From contig JAKSYS010000687.1 in the NCBI GenBank assembly GCA_022925895.1, positions 1 through 33,065 of the forward strand: a DNA stretch of 33,065 bases, given 5' to 3'. Position numbers and translations under genes: made by a program. This DNA is from Fragilaria crotonensis. Its lineage: Eukaryota > Bacillariophyta > Fragilariophyceae > Fragilariales > Fragilariaceae. The notes under the pieces were generated by a model, which saw only the letters and a program-made list of their open reading frames with translations, ran no database searches and was not told where the DNA came from. Shown one piece after another: positions 18,025 to 27,789 of this stretch. Position 1 is the stretch's first letter. Each line of letters begins with the position of its first letter.

Positions 18025-19988
18025 CGCCAAGGCTTGGACCTTGGTATACTCCACAACGTAATCTCCAATCATCACCTGTGCGACATCGGCAATGGCCGGC
18101 GTACCTCCATGACGATATACTTTACCGTCGGCAGCGAGATGGGAAATACAGCATTCATATGGCACACGACACTTCGAACACAAGCTTCACGGAAGATATC
18201 GTGGACACCGAACCCTTTCCGGAGATTCCAGCAGAAGCCAGAGCCGTAGAAGTCAAACGTGATCCGGAAGGCAGATGGGCATTGCGACGGCAACTTCGAC
18301 AACCTTCAGCACACCGAGTGTCCCCCTCTACGGACGGAACCTTCCAGGCTTACCTCCTCGGGCTTGACGAATGGGAGACGGAACTTCTGAGCAACCTTCA
18401 AAGCAGATGGTCCATCTTTGAAATGTGCGAGATACTGAAGGGCAGTTTCTGTTTAGTAAGTGACGGCGCAGCTGCTCAGATGCAGGTAGGCTCCTACGCA
18501 TGGGTGCTGAGCTCGCCCTCGGGACAACGAGTATTACGCGGGTCCGGACCCGTACGAGGAGGCCGTATCTCGTCGTATCGCGCTGAAGCATATGGCGTCC
18601 TCGCAGCCGTCCGGTTCATCCACCACGTAATGAAATACACTTCTATGAGCATCCCATTCCACGGGCAGATGGCATGCGACAACAAAGCTATTGTACAGCA
18701 GGTATCAACCTTCCTCCCTACACCCGTGCTCGGGAATGATGGGCAAACGAGCACAACAGGTGTCCGTAGACACTTCACGCTGGATCCTCTCGCGCCGGAA
18801 TGGGATTTATTGATTGAAATATATCATACAGTCTGCGACACGTGGACCGATACTACGATTCAACATGTTAAAGGTCATCAGGATCAAGATGCCGAGAAAG
18901 GAGATCTTCCGTTGTTAGCACAGCTGAACATCGAAGCTGATCAACTCGCCGGACAACATCAAAGGCAACATCCCGAACCTTCTCCCCGTGCTCGTCTTCT
19001 CCCACATACAGGAGCTCATCTCCACTTACCTTCAGGTACAGTTACTTCTCGGTACGATCAGACACTGCGTCAGACATACACTTCTTCCATGAGCATATCA
19101 TACTTGCAATCCAGATTTTCATGGGCCCCCGATGTCTTCGCAACGATCGATTGGGAGGCTCATGGCAAAGCTTTAAGACGCCAACGAGCTCGCCATGTTC
19201 ACTTCACAAAATTGGTGTACGACATTCTTCCCACGAACAAAGTCTTACATCGCTACAGCGCTAGTACATCTCCTATGTGTCCTTGTTGTCTTCAGGTTGA
19301 GGAAACACGCGATCATTTGCTGCAATGTACGGCAACGGAGGAGTGGCGACAGCAATTTATTTCAAAACTCGACCTCAGATGTGGCGAGCTCAACACGTCC
19401 CCGCGACTCCGTGCGTATCTTCTTCAATGCATCCAAGATTGGCTTCGCAGCGGTGACCAAATGTACATGAACAACTATCCTGCACAGTTCCGCACAATCA
19501 CCGAGACCCAGTCGGCTATAGGATGGCGGCACTTGTTCAGCGGTCGCTTCAGCACCGAATGGGCTGTCGCCCAAAGTAGCTTCCTGGAGCATAGACGAGT
19601 TTTCACACCCACCGCCGCCGGTACTCGATGGCTCGTCGACATTATCACTACCATTTGGCATCAATGGCGAGAACTTTGGCAACATCGCAACTCGATTGTT
19701 CACGGAAATGACCTGGTATCCCAACGACGGATTCAACAAAAACAACTCGAAACGCGCATTCGTAAGGTATACGACCAGAAAAACAAAGTAGAGCCAAGCA
19801 TGATCCCAGTGTTCACTCAACCCGAGCAGTGGCACTTCAACAAAGGTAACGTTCATATGTCTAATTGGTTGGCGGTGTATGAAACAGCAGTCTTCGACAG
19901 CGTGTCCAAAGCAACGAAACGAGCAATCACGGGGATGCGCTCCATAATGTCATATTTCGGAGGAGATGGGAGCGTCGAGAACGGATAG
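18021..19988 (+). CDS. LINE-B ORF3: separate RNase H with zinc knuckle
   Basis: The 655-residue protein starts at an ATG that overlaps the ORF2 TGA (ATGA). RNase H1-type residues are D148 (LVSDGAAA), E189 (YRAEAYG), D220 (ACDNKA), the HVKGHQDQD motif and D307 (EADQLAG). A CCHC-like knuckle, C420-x2-C423-x8-H432-x3-C436 (CPCCLQVEETRDHLLQC), follows, as at the C-terminus of I/Jockey-type ORF2 proteins. The C-terminal 200 residues are rich in Trp, Arg and Gln (WHQWRELWQHRNSIVHG). It would degrade the RNA of the RNA/DNA hybrid. In most RNase H-bearing LINEs this domain is fused to the RT; here it is a separate product. The N-terminal 140 residues are unassigned. Confidence 0.9.
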   Translation: MTPRLGPWYTPQRNLQSSPVRHRQWPAYLHDDILYRRQRDGKYSIHMAHDTSNTSFTEDIVDTEPFPEIPAEARAVEVKRDPEGRWALRRQLRQPSAHRVSPSTDGTFQAYLLGLDEWETELLSNLQSRWSIFEMCEILKGSFCLVSDGAAAQMQVGSYAWVLSSPSGQRVLRGSGPVRGGRISSYRAEAYGVLAAVRFIHHVMKYTSMSIPFHGQMACDNKAIVQQVSTFLPTPVLGNDGQTSTTGVRRHFTLDPLAPEWDLLIEIYHTVCDTWTDTTIQHVKGHQDQDAEKGDLPLLAQLNIEADQLAGQHQRQHPEPSPRARLLPHTGAHLHLPSGTVTSRYDQTLRQTYTSSMSISYLQSRFSWAPDVFATIDWEAHGKALRRQRARHVHFTKLVYDILPTNKVLHRYSASTSPMCPCCLQVEETRDHLLQCTATEEWRQQFISKLDLRCGELNTSPRLRAYLLQCIQDWLRSGDQMYMNNYPAQFRTITETQSAIGWRHLFSGRFSTEWAVAQSSFLEHRRVFTPTAAGTRWLVDIITTIWHQWRELWQHRNSIVHGNDLVSQRRIQQKQLETRIRKVYDQKNKVEPSMIPVFTQPEQWHFNKGNVHMSNWLAVYETAVFDSVSKATKRAITGMRSIMSYFGGDGSVENG

Positions 19989-20125
19989 ACCAAGCAGTGA
20001 TCGGGAGTTTAAATATGTCACCCGCCCACCCTTACTACGAGGTGTGTATGTGGCCGTGTGGGTCTATTCTTGGTACACCAGGCAACGCAGGCAGCACGTT
20101 AATTTTGAGGTTGTGTTTTTTTTTT
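19989..20125 (+). other. LINE-B 3' untranslated end with T10
   Basis: About 127 bp follow the ORF3 stop without a gene and end in ten T residues. A poly(T) on the sense strand is unusual, since most LINEs end in poly(A) or a short A-rich repeat. Either the element has a T-rich end, or the T run belongs to the junction with the LTR fragment that begins at 20126. Confidence 0.5.
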
Positions 20126-20184
20126 AACTCGACTCCCAAGCGAGCCAACGTATGTGAAGCTGCCGTACTAGAGAGGGTCTCACA
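20126..20184 (+). repeat. Copia-B 5' LTR remnant (59 bp)
   Basis: The bases from AACTCGACTCCC to GGTCTCACA are identical, with no mismatch, to 26937-26995. Homology stops exactly at the T run of LINE-B, so about 355 bp of the LTR are missing. Confidence 0.9.
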
Positions 20185-20196
20185 GGTTATGAGCCC
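20185..20196 (+). promoter_or_regulatory. Primer-binding site for half tRNA-iMet
   Basis: GGTTATGAGCCC directly follows the LTR. It is the exact complement of GGGCTCATAACC, the anticodon arm of eukaryotic initiator tRNA-Met, and not of a tRNA 3' CCA end. Drosophila copia uses the same half-tRNA priming mechanism with a near-identical site. It would prime minus-strand DNA synthesis. Confidence 0.85.
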
Positions 20197-20343
20197 AAAC
20201 GTATACGATTGAATTCTGCGCCACTCCGAATAAGTCTGCGTTCTCTCGTGTTCTTTGTGTCGTACGATACCAAGAACCACGTTACCACTCCGATTCGGAA
20301 TCATCCATCCAGGACCGCATATTTCTGAAGACCTGATATTAAC

Positions 20344-22054
20344 ATGTCAGACGCGGGGGCTCCGGCACGATGATGACTGTCTCGTTGTCACCATCGACAT
20401 TGTGGACTGCCCAATGGCGGAAATCCCACTCACAGAAGTCTTCAACGTCCTTACGAAGACACTTCTTGACAACTACCACGACGTGATCCGCGATTCGGTC
20501 CTCCAACAACTCCAAGATACCACCTGGCTCTCGGAGGATTTGATACCTTTGCTGACAGACTCTGGTTTCGGCATGTATCACGCCCGTGATCGCAATCACA
20601 TCATCTCGTTGCGAAAGCCTGCATTGCAGCGCTTGATCAACCAGCGCCTCAAAGATCGCTCGTCCTTCGGACCTCGTCCATGTCCCTGTCCTGATCCGTT
20701 TTCTTATGTCTGCGATCGACATTCCGAAACCACCAGGATCCTCGGTTGCTTCCGATAGCGTACACGAGAGCCGTTCCCGGCACTCCCGACGAGGAGGGCC
20801 GCCATCGGTAATCGACACATCCGTACATGTCGACACGCCACCTGTTCCCGCTACCACGGAAGAAGATCATCCCCCGCCAAGTGTCAACGTCGATACTAGC
20901 GACGATCCGGTCATCACCGTCCCGACCTTTCGAGGACAACCGGTCGATACCCGACCCACCGGTGGCCACGGGCCACCAATGGCCGCTGATCGCTTTCAGA
21001 GTCCACCCGACGCGGTCCCGCCTCGCCCGTTATTCAATTCCGCAGCGACAAATCGTACGGGAACGTTGACCCGTACGCCTACTCGCATGCACCCTTTTTC
21101 AGCCGAAGTGACCTTCGGTGCCGAATCTTTTGAAGATTACATGTGCCAATTCATGTGTGGCGAGGTAAAGTTCAAGACTTCCGAAAAGCGAGCATTCCAA
21201 AATTCGATTCGTCCAAAAACGATTCATTCGTTCATTGGTACAAATTATTTTGCTCCACTTGCCTTCAATGGGGAGTGTGGTGCCCACCATATGAATCGGC
21301 ACAAGAGGATTCGATTCATGGAAAATGGTGGCTTTGGCTTCCTGCGTCCGTCCGCGAGAGGACTCATTCATGTCGGGGTTAATCTACACCGCCCTCACTC
21401 AAGAATCAACCTTCCCGAATGGTTCACGAGAACAGAGCGCCGTTGAAGGCTGCCCTCCCCAAGCAGGATATCACGTGGTGTATTCATTGTTCCGCCTACA
21501 TCATCCCCTTCTCCATTCAGTGTTCTCAACTGCTAGCGAAATCCCTCGCCAGCGTCGTACCGAACCATTCAGTTTGTACATCCGTCGGCTTCAAGACTTC
21601 ATGGTGCGCGAGCGTCAAGCCACTCGCACGTACACCGAATCAGAGGCTCGACCTTTCGGTCCGCAATCTGACGTCCGAATGGCGTCCCGAGATCCGACGT
21701 TTAGTCGAACGCGATAAGCGCACTGGACACGATGGTGCGCTTCCGTTCAAACTCTCGTTGGCGCAACTCGCAACGACGTTCGTCGAGTATGCATCCGAAA
21801 TCGGCCGCGACCCACCGTCCTCGCAGCAGTCGTCAACGGAAGGACGCCGACGTCCATCATCCGACGCATTGAAACCGCGTCGCCTGACTTCTCGTCGTCC
21901 ATGTCCGAAGCGACCCTCGACGACGAGAGATCAACCTGATGGTTCGCGCCATTTCCCAGAACCAAGATGCATCTTCTGTTTGCCTTGGTTGCCATTTGCC
22001 AGGTCATAAATTGAGGACTGCAATCGCTTCGTTGACTACATTGTCGCCGAAGGG
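20344..22054 (+). pseudogene. Copia-B gag, shattered by frameshifts
   Basis: Coding sense moves between at least four frames. A first ATG (20344) opens only MSDAGAPAR. The frame of 20255-20758 continues with helical sequence (VLQQLQDTTWLSEDLIPLL). Frame 20706-21446 follows, then 21143-21382 with the gag core (SFVHWYKLFCSTCLQWGVW), then 21325 (MSGLIYTALT) and 21419-22009. Near 21980 a knuckle starts (CLGCHLPGHK) and breaks before its last Cys, which lies in another frame. In an active element this polyprotein would form the virus-like particle and bind RNA. No functional Gag can come from this copy. Confidence 0.75.
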
Positions 22055-23461
22055 TTGGCACAACGCAATCCTCAGCTCAAGGCGCAGATCGCGAACTCGC
22101 ACAAGCAGTTTCGCAGCCGCCTGAACTCGGCCAATACCCGTGGTCGCCCACCGCCTCCCACCAACCGGACCATGCGTCGCATCTTGGAACATGAGCCGGC
22201 CGGCGTTGAGGTCCCTGCCACCGAAGACAAGGACGACGACGAGGATGAAGACGAATTAGTTGGCTTCCAACAAAATTCCCTCCGCGTCACCGCTGCTGAA
22301 GAAGTCGACTTTGAGGCATGTTTCGACGTCCCCAGCACCAACTCCATCACCATCCCTGTCGCTGATGCAAATCCTGCACTTCCAGCGTCAGAGACAATTC
22401 ACATCGACGACGTTCTTCCCGAACCTATCCTACTTCGTCGACTGGCTGAAACGTATGATCGCGAACGTCAACTCTCGTTCGCGCATGCCGACAACGGATC
22501 GATGGCATGCACTGCCAACGATCGCAAGCTTCTCTTGCCTACCGCCCTCTCAGTCGCACCAACGTCCGCCTCTTTGACGCCGGTCACCATGCGCATCAAC
22601 CTATCGGTGTCGGCTTCCTGTGCGTGCCGGTTGATAATCGTGGAAATGCCGGAGGCCATCGTCCGTATTCATTCGGACATATTACACTCCACAATTCCAG
22701 GCATCATCATTTCCCATGCAGCTATTTCAAAGCAGCTCGGTACCGATGGCTACCACATGTCAAGCTTCTCTGAAAACATCGGACACATTCACTTTCCGCA
22801 CCGCCTTCGTCGCTCGCAAGATATACACATCATCTTGCAACCGACGGCAAGCCGCGGCGGCTTGACGTTCACTGAGGCCTTGATTGCCCCGACAGCTGAG
22901 GCCCATTTAGCGCCGCTACCATCGGACCAAGTCGTTCGGAAACTGTGCACCGAACATGCACCAGTCACCGCAGCAACAATTCTTGATCCCATCGATGGTA
23001 TGACCTGCGATGCCTGTCATTCTCCACCTGCCCCGAATTCTAATGTGCTGCCCGCTTCACCCGACGGCAACGCAAGACCTTACGTTTTTGGACAAGGAAT
23101 GGCTCCGGCGGGTCTCGATTTCATTGTCCCCGTCAATATCGACACAGACCGCTTAAGCCACGAAGGCCATCGCTCAGAAGATCTCCTCGCTCAACGTCCA
23201 ACGATCCTGGACGGTGACGTTCATTTCCGGAACTCTCTTCGCCTTTATGCACGGATGCATATGCCGTGCGCTCCTGAGTCGTACGGCTCTGCGAATGTTG
23301 TGGCACCAACGGCTTGGGCACATCAATTTTCGTCGTCTGTCGGAGATGCATCGTTTTGTAAAAGGGATGCCGCAATTCAGATTCCAACCGAACTTGAAGG
23401 ATGTCCCATCTGTCTTGCTGCCAAACTCCGCAAAGCACCAAAGGAATCGAAACCACAATGA
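22055..23461 (+). pseudogene. Copia-B gag tail, protease and pre-integrase
   Basis: This 468-codon frame contains the segment after the knuckle (HKQFRSRLNSANTRG) and an acidic linker. The protease stretch HADNGSMAC has the active-site triplet D-N-G (22490-22498), where copia-C has D-S-G. A loss-of-function Ser to Asn change is likely. The IPGIIISHAAISKQLG block and a GGLTF motif match copia-C. Toward the end the pre-integrase reading drifts to another frame (LWHQRLGHINFRRLSEMHR at about 23295) and returns for CPICLAAKLRKAPKES. The frame start at 22055 is a TTG inside the domain, not a start codon. Confidence 0.7.
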
Positions 23462-24200
23462 GAGCGACAACGTGTAACCAAGGATTGTCGATCGATTTTG
23501 GCTTCATGGTCCAGAAGAGCCGGGACTCAGTTCGACACAACACCTCGTCGGCCTCAACGGAGAGACTTGTTATGTCCTTCTTACTGATCACTTCAGTGGT
23601 CGAATCTTCGGTCGCGCCTTCGCAACGAAAGCACCTCCCATCGATTGGATCAACAGCTGGCTTGCAAGCAACTCCCGCAATGTCCCGACAAGTATGTTCG
23701 CATGGATGGAGGTGGTGAGCTCGGAAAGTGCCGCGACATCCATCGCACCTTCGCAAACTTTGGATATGCCGTGGAACTGACCGGTCCGGATTCGTCGCAT
23801 CAGAATGGACCTGGAGGCGTCCACATCAGACGATCGGCGATGCTCTTCGCACCATGCTTTCCGGTGCGAATCTCCAGCCCAACTTCTGGCCGTATGCATT
23901 CTACCACTACATTCGCTTGTATAACTTCGTCCCCACGGCGATCGACCTACAAGCCCATACGAGATGTGTGGTGCCCCTCTCCCAAATCTGGCAAAGCTAC
24001 GGACCTTTGGATGTCGGATCCACGTTCGTCCAACGACTGCTCGATACGGTCGCGTCGTTCCGAACTCCCGCCTCGGTATTTTCTCGGGTACTCGCGCTCC
24101 CTGAAGGTCATGTATTACTTCGACCTTGGCAGCTCGACCGTCAAAACCGCCACCCATGCGCGTTTCGACGAGGGCATGAACGATCTAGATGAACCGCCTC
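23214..24200 (+). pseudogene. Copia-B integrase, catalytic Glu codon lost
   Basis: Frames 23401-23718, 23645-24448 and 23728-24192 together carry an integrase: LSIDFGFM with the first Asp, YVRMDGGGELG with the second and GPDSSHQNGPG before the third acidic residue. Where copia-C reads GPGERPHQTIG, copia-B has five bases (23813-23817) in place of six. The Glu codon is destroyed and the frame moves so that HQTIGDALRTML continues elsewhere. FWPYAFYHYIRLYNFVP follows, then a further shift. The enzyme is dead. Confidence 0.75.
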
Positions 24201-24929
24201 CTAATGTGAAGCTCCTCCGGAACCTTGCCGATGACGGCGTCGTCGGTCCGGACCGTCTGGATCTCCCAGCCTTCAACCTGGAAGTCTCTGATGACCCATT
24301 CGAACGCCTTGACGAACTGTCCCCGTCCATCACCTGTGAGCATCCCTGCCTCGGTTTCGAAATCATGGAGTGTCACATTCGGAGACGAGGTATGTTTCGG
24401 TGTTGTTGCAAATACCACGGCCTCGCGGATCCGAAATGTTCGCCGTAAATACATCGGCGCCTTCGTTGTATCCATTAATGACGTCGCCGTGTTCACTGCG
24501 GCATCTATCTTGACGCACTTCGTGTTGTGGCCGCATCGGACGAGCAAACGTTCAAGATTGTTTTCGCACCGGACCGATATATCCCAGTTGTCGATCGGCA
24601 TCTTGACCAGCCGATTCATCTATCTGTGGAACAATTGCGTACAGTCTCTGCCATCCGGTCCTCCTCCCCGCAACCGAACCTGCCTGACGGCGGTATCGCA
24701 TGCAACGAAGACAGCACCATCGATGATGACCATGTTCAGTTGCTCCTTCGCTCCTGAATACAACGACGCATGGGACTCCGGAAGAACAAAGCCTCGGGAG
24801 CTTCACTCGACGTAAGCTCCGACGCCTCCCAAACTGGAAAGAATGGCAAGACGCCGAATTCAAGCAGCTTGATTCGATGGCCAAACAAGAAATGTATGGC
24901 GCCCTGTTCCTGCTCCCAGAGATGCTATT
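24201..24929 (+). pseudogene. Copia-B integrase C-terminus/RT linker, decayed
   Basis: Fragments in several frames match the middle of the copia-C 834-residue frame, for example IRNVRRKYIGAF and the FAPDRYIPV / DQPIHLSVEQL region. The RT start block (NWKEWQ-like, KQEMYG) appears near 24838-24900. No single frame covers the stretch. Confidence 0.6.
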
Positions 24930-26518
24930 GTGCTCGGCAACATTGGAACTACGCCATCAAAGGCGACGGTTCTCGGAAAGCAAGAAACTGCTGCGATGGA
25001 TCCCCGCGCAGCTCCACAGCTCAAGTTGGCTAACACCTATTCTAGCTGCATCGAACAACCTTGTATGCGCCTTTTCTTTGCTCTGTGTGCTCATGAGGGT
25101 TATGTCAGTCTGAAAGTGGATGCGACGAACGCGTATGCGAACTCGCCGCCACCAAATCAGCCCACGTTCGTGGTCATCGATGATCAATACGCCGACTGGT
25201 ATCTCGCTCGTCACGGTACGGTCGTCTCTCGAGAAATGGTGCTCCCTGTTCAACATGCTCTCAAGGCCATCCAGAATCCGGAGCGCTTTGGGAAAAGTTC
25301 GTGAACTCTGTCATCGCTCGTCACGGTTTCACTTCGACCACCCACGAGCGCAGTCTCTATCAAGGAACTTACAAGGGACACCGAATGCTTATATGTCGCC
25401 AAGTTGACGATATGGCCATCGGATGTGTGAACGTTGACGCCATCAAAGACCTTGTTCGTGTCATTTGCGCCGAAGACGGCATCGATCTCCGCGACGAAGG
25501 TATCCTGAATTCGTTCAATGGTGTCGACGTCGACCAACGCGACCGATACATCAAGATCACGTGTGAAACATACATTGATAAATTGCTGGCGCACTATGGT
25601 TGGTCGTCATCCGGATCACGAGAGACGGACGAGAAACCCATCGAGCCACTTGCCGCATCGACAACACAACAAATGTTTGACGACTACGCTAATGCACCTC
25701 GTGACGGAACCGCAGAATATTATGATCTTGAAACGGCTGCTGGGTTTTCGTATCGAAGTGTCTTGGGAGCGTTGATTTACGCCTATGTGGTTGCTCGACC
25801 GGACATCGGATACGCGGTCACGACACTTGCCCGTTTCTCCGATCACCCGGCAAAGGTGCACTACGACGCATTACGTCGTGTCGCACGGTACCTACGAATG
25901 ACGAAAAATTGGGGTTTGTTCTATTGGAGAAACGTGCTTCTCTCATCACTTCCGCCTGGCGACTTCAAGATTCTCATTCCGGACTCGTCCCTCCCTGATT
26001 TCCCGCAAGTTCAATCCTCGACCGAACTTGCTGGTTACGTCGACGCAGCCCATGCAACGGACCTTGTCACGCGTCGTTCTATTACCGGGCTCGTCTTCAT
26101 GTTCTGCGGTGGCCCTCTGGCTTACAAGTCAAAGATTCAATCGACCGTTTCCACAAGCTCCACCGAAGCAGAGTTCCTTGCAGCTGTCCATGCCGCCAAG
26201 ATTGCCAAGTACCTCCGATCGATCCTTTCAGAACTTGGGTACGCACAACTCGGCCCAACTACGTTGTTCGAAGACAACGCTGCCGCCATCTTGATGGTTA
26301 ATGCGAGTCGTCCCACGCCGCGCGCTCGTCATATCGACATCCAGCATTTTGCCCTCCAAGAATGGAAGGCAGCGAATGAGATTGTTCTTTCTCACATTCC
26401 TGGTGTCGTCAACTCCGCGGATTCCCTGACGAAATCGCTTGGGTCCACGCTTCATCATCGTCATGTTCGCCGCCTCATGGGTCACTATGGTGCCCCGTGG
26501 ATACCCCCGGCCCCCTGA
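24930..26518 (+). pseudogene. Copia-B reverse transcriptase-RNase H
   Basis: Frame 24930-25304 holds the RT N-terminal part (LANTYSSCIEQP, SLKVDATNAYANSPPP with the motif A Asp). It breaks near 25279, where bases are missing compared with copia-C (NPESGSLWERF). Frame 25301-26518 (405 codons) then runs unbroken through CRQVDDMAIG (motif C at about 25400-25414) and RNase H, with YVDAAHATD, STEAEF, FEDNAA and the HIDIQHF block, ending GAPWIPPAP. QVDD in place of YVDD is characteristic of diatom copia. Only the RNase H part looks biochemically intact. Confidence 0.85.
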
Positions 26519-26570
26519 AGTTCTTATCCTTCAAGATACACTTCTGTTGCTCATTGCATGCTATGGCTTA

Positions 26571-26581
26571 CAATGGGGGAG
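26571..26581 (+). promoter_or_regulatory. Copia-B polypurine tract
   Basis: CAATGGGGGAG lies immediately 5' of the LTR start TGTGTCAG. The same AATGGGGGAG occurs in copia-C at the equivalent place. Confidence 0.8.
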
Positions 26582-26995
26582 TGTGTCAGTGCATATTTCA
26601 TTCTTGCTACTGTGCAATCGTCTAATCGCGCACAGTCTACTATCTACAGTCGTTGACATGCATGACGCATGTGCAACTCCGACTAGTTTAGCTTAAGGCC
26701 GATGTACTCCATCGGCTCACAACTTTAACTTAGCCTAAAACTATTACCTCCACTGCATTCTTGCCGGTCTACGATCGTAAGGGTGAAGAGGTACAGTTGT
26801 TGCTTCGTCCCCATCTATAACTCACGACATCACTATCACCGACACCCTCGCCACTGCGTACCTCGTCGGATATCGCCGCTCTTCCGTTCATTGTGCTGTC
26901 GTGTTCTCCCTCTTCTGTTTCTGACGGTCTCGCACTAACTCGACTCCCAAGCGAGCCAACGTATGTGAAGCTGCCGTACTAGAGAGGGTCTCACA
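26582..26995 (+). repeat. Copia-B 3' LTR (414 bp)
   Basis: It starts TGTGTCAG after the purine tract and ends GGTCTCACA, which is imperfectly inverted (TGTG...CACA). Its last 59 bp equal the 5' remnant at 20126-20184. The ends and a CCGGTC-(n)-ACGATCGTAAGGGT block are shared with the copia-C LTR, although the remainder is diverged. The promoter and polyadenylation sites are expected here, but no TATA box can be fixed with confidence. Confidence 0.88.
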
Positions 26996-26999
26996 TTTT

Positions 27000-27745
27000 T
27001 AAACAGTTTCTATTCCATTCGAAGATGTGGGTGGGTCCAAATGGGGAACGGCCACTACTCCCGAAGGATGAAGGAGTTGGAACCATGATATCGGCATTCA
27101 TTTGCCGTGAACATGGCCTCATGAGAATAATTAGTGAGCAGGTGCTGGATGAAGTCAATTTCCAACGCCAAGGCAAAGAGTACGCTGACAGAGAAGCTGC
27201 CATTGAGATTCTCGGAAGTGCAAACAAAGCCCCCCTCACTCGTGATAAGTCTCCGTTCCTGGTATTCTTTGAATATGGTGAGAATTGCGAGGGCTACTGG
27301 CTGGGCATACAACAATATGGTCCTCCAGTTTGAGGATGCCGTTGACGTCCTCAAGGTGATGCATCCAGCTGTTGACTTCGTGTTCTTGTTCGACCACAGT
27401 TCTAGACATTCAAAACAACGACCGGATGGATTGAATGAACACCAAATGAACCGACTCTATGGGGGGGAAGAACGCTGCATTAATGCAAAATACAATCATA
27501 CAGCATGAAAAGGGATACCTTGGAGCCTTCCCTCGAATTCTGGAACCTGGTGACACTCAATCACTCGTATTCACCGAATCGGATTCGGGTCCGTTTTGGA
27601 TGACAGATCTAGAGAAAGAAGAAACACGACATGAGAAACGGTGTGGAACTGCAACCGACATCAACCTGAAGACACCAGAGTTGATACTTACACTCATTGA
27701 TGCCGCGACAGGGCTAGCGAGCGCGATTCGCACACGGGAGTAGCA
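27000..27745 (+). pseudogene. DDE-type transposase fragment between two copia elements
   Basis: Three successive frames read as one protein. 27025-27333 ends with FLVFFEYGENCEGYWLG. 27134-27508 continues with NMVLQFEDAVDVL and FVFLFDHSSRHSKQRPDGLN, an aspartate-bearing motif typical of a DDE transposase family found in diatoms and other protists. 27459-27743 continues with EKGYLGAFPRI and FTESDSGPFWM. Changes occur near 27300 and at a G7 run (27461-27467), where one extra base explains the shift. The N-terminus is cut by the copia-B LTR end at 26995, and the protein lacks its distal catalytic part. The family call rests on motif memory and the fragment is inactive. Confidence 0.6.
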
Positions 27746-27789
27746 ACGTGAGTTCGTGCGAGTCACAAGGATTCACAAGACAAAACGGG

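Larger units (their letters stand above)
11660..20125 (+). mobile_element. LINE-B: near-complete multi-ORF non-LTR retrotransposon
   Basis: About 8.5 kb encode, in order, ORF1 (11667-13436), an ORF1 C-terminal frame (13415-14005), ORF2 with APE endonuclease and RT (14005-18024) and ORF3 with RNase H and a zinc knuckle (18021-19988). ORF2 and ORF3 are intact and show every catalytic residue I looked for. No LTRs flank it. The sense strand ends in T10 at 20116-20125, directly before a copia LTR fragment. The 5' end abuts copia-A, and ORF1 lacks an early ATG, so a 5' truncation is likely. The clade is not assignable with confidence; the combination of APE endonuclease, RNase H and C-terminal CCHC suggests the I/Jockey side or a stramenopile-specific clade. 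Confidence 0.85.
20126..26995 (+). mobile_element. Copia-B: Ty1/copia (CoDi-like) with truncated 5' LTR
   Basis: The left end is the last 59 bp of an LTR, identical to the end of the complete 3' LTR. A primer-binding site, a gag-pol region in Gag-PR-IN-RT-RH order, a purine tract and a 414-bp LTR follow. Gag-pol is broken in many places, but the RT C-terminus and RNase H remain open. Copia-C at the right is the same family. LINE-B replaces the missing part of the 5' LTR. Confidence 0.9.

Noticed and set aside
11667-19988. Bacterial operon, because of tightly overlapping ORFs
   Set aside because: The products are LINE endonuclease-RT and RNase H with a eukaryotic copia element on each side; I see no Shine-Dalgarno pattern supporting bacterial genes.
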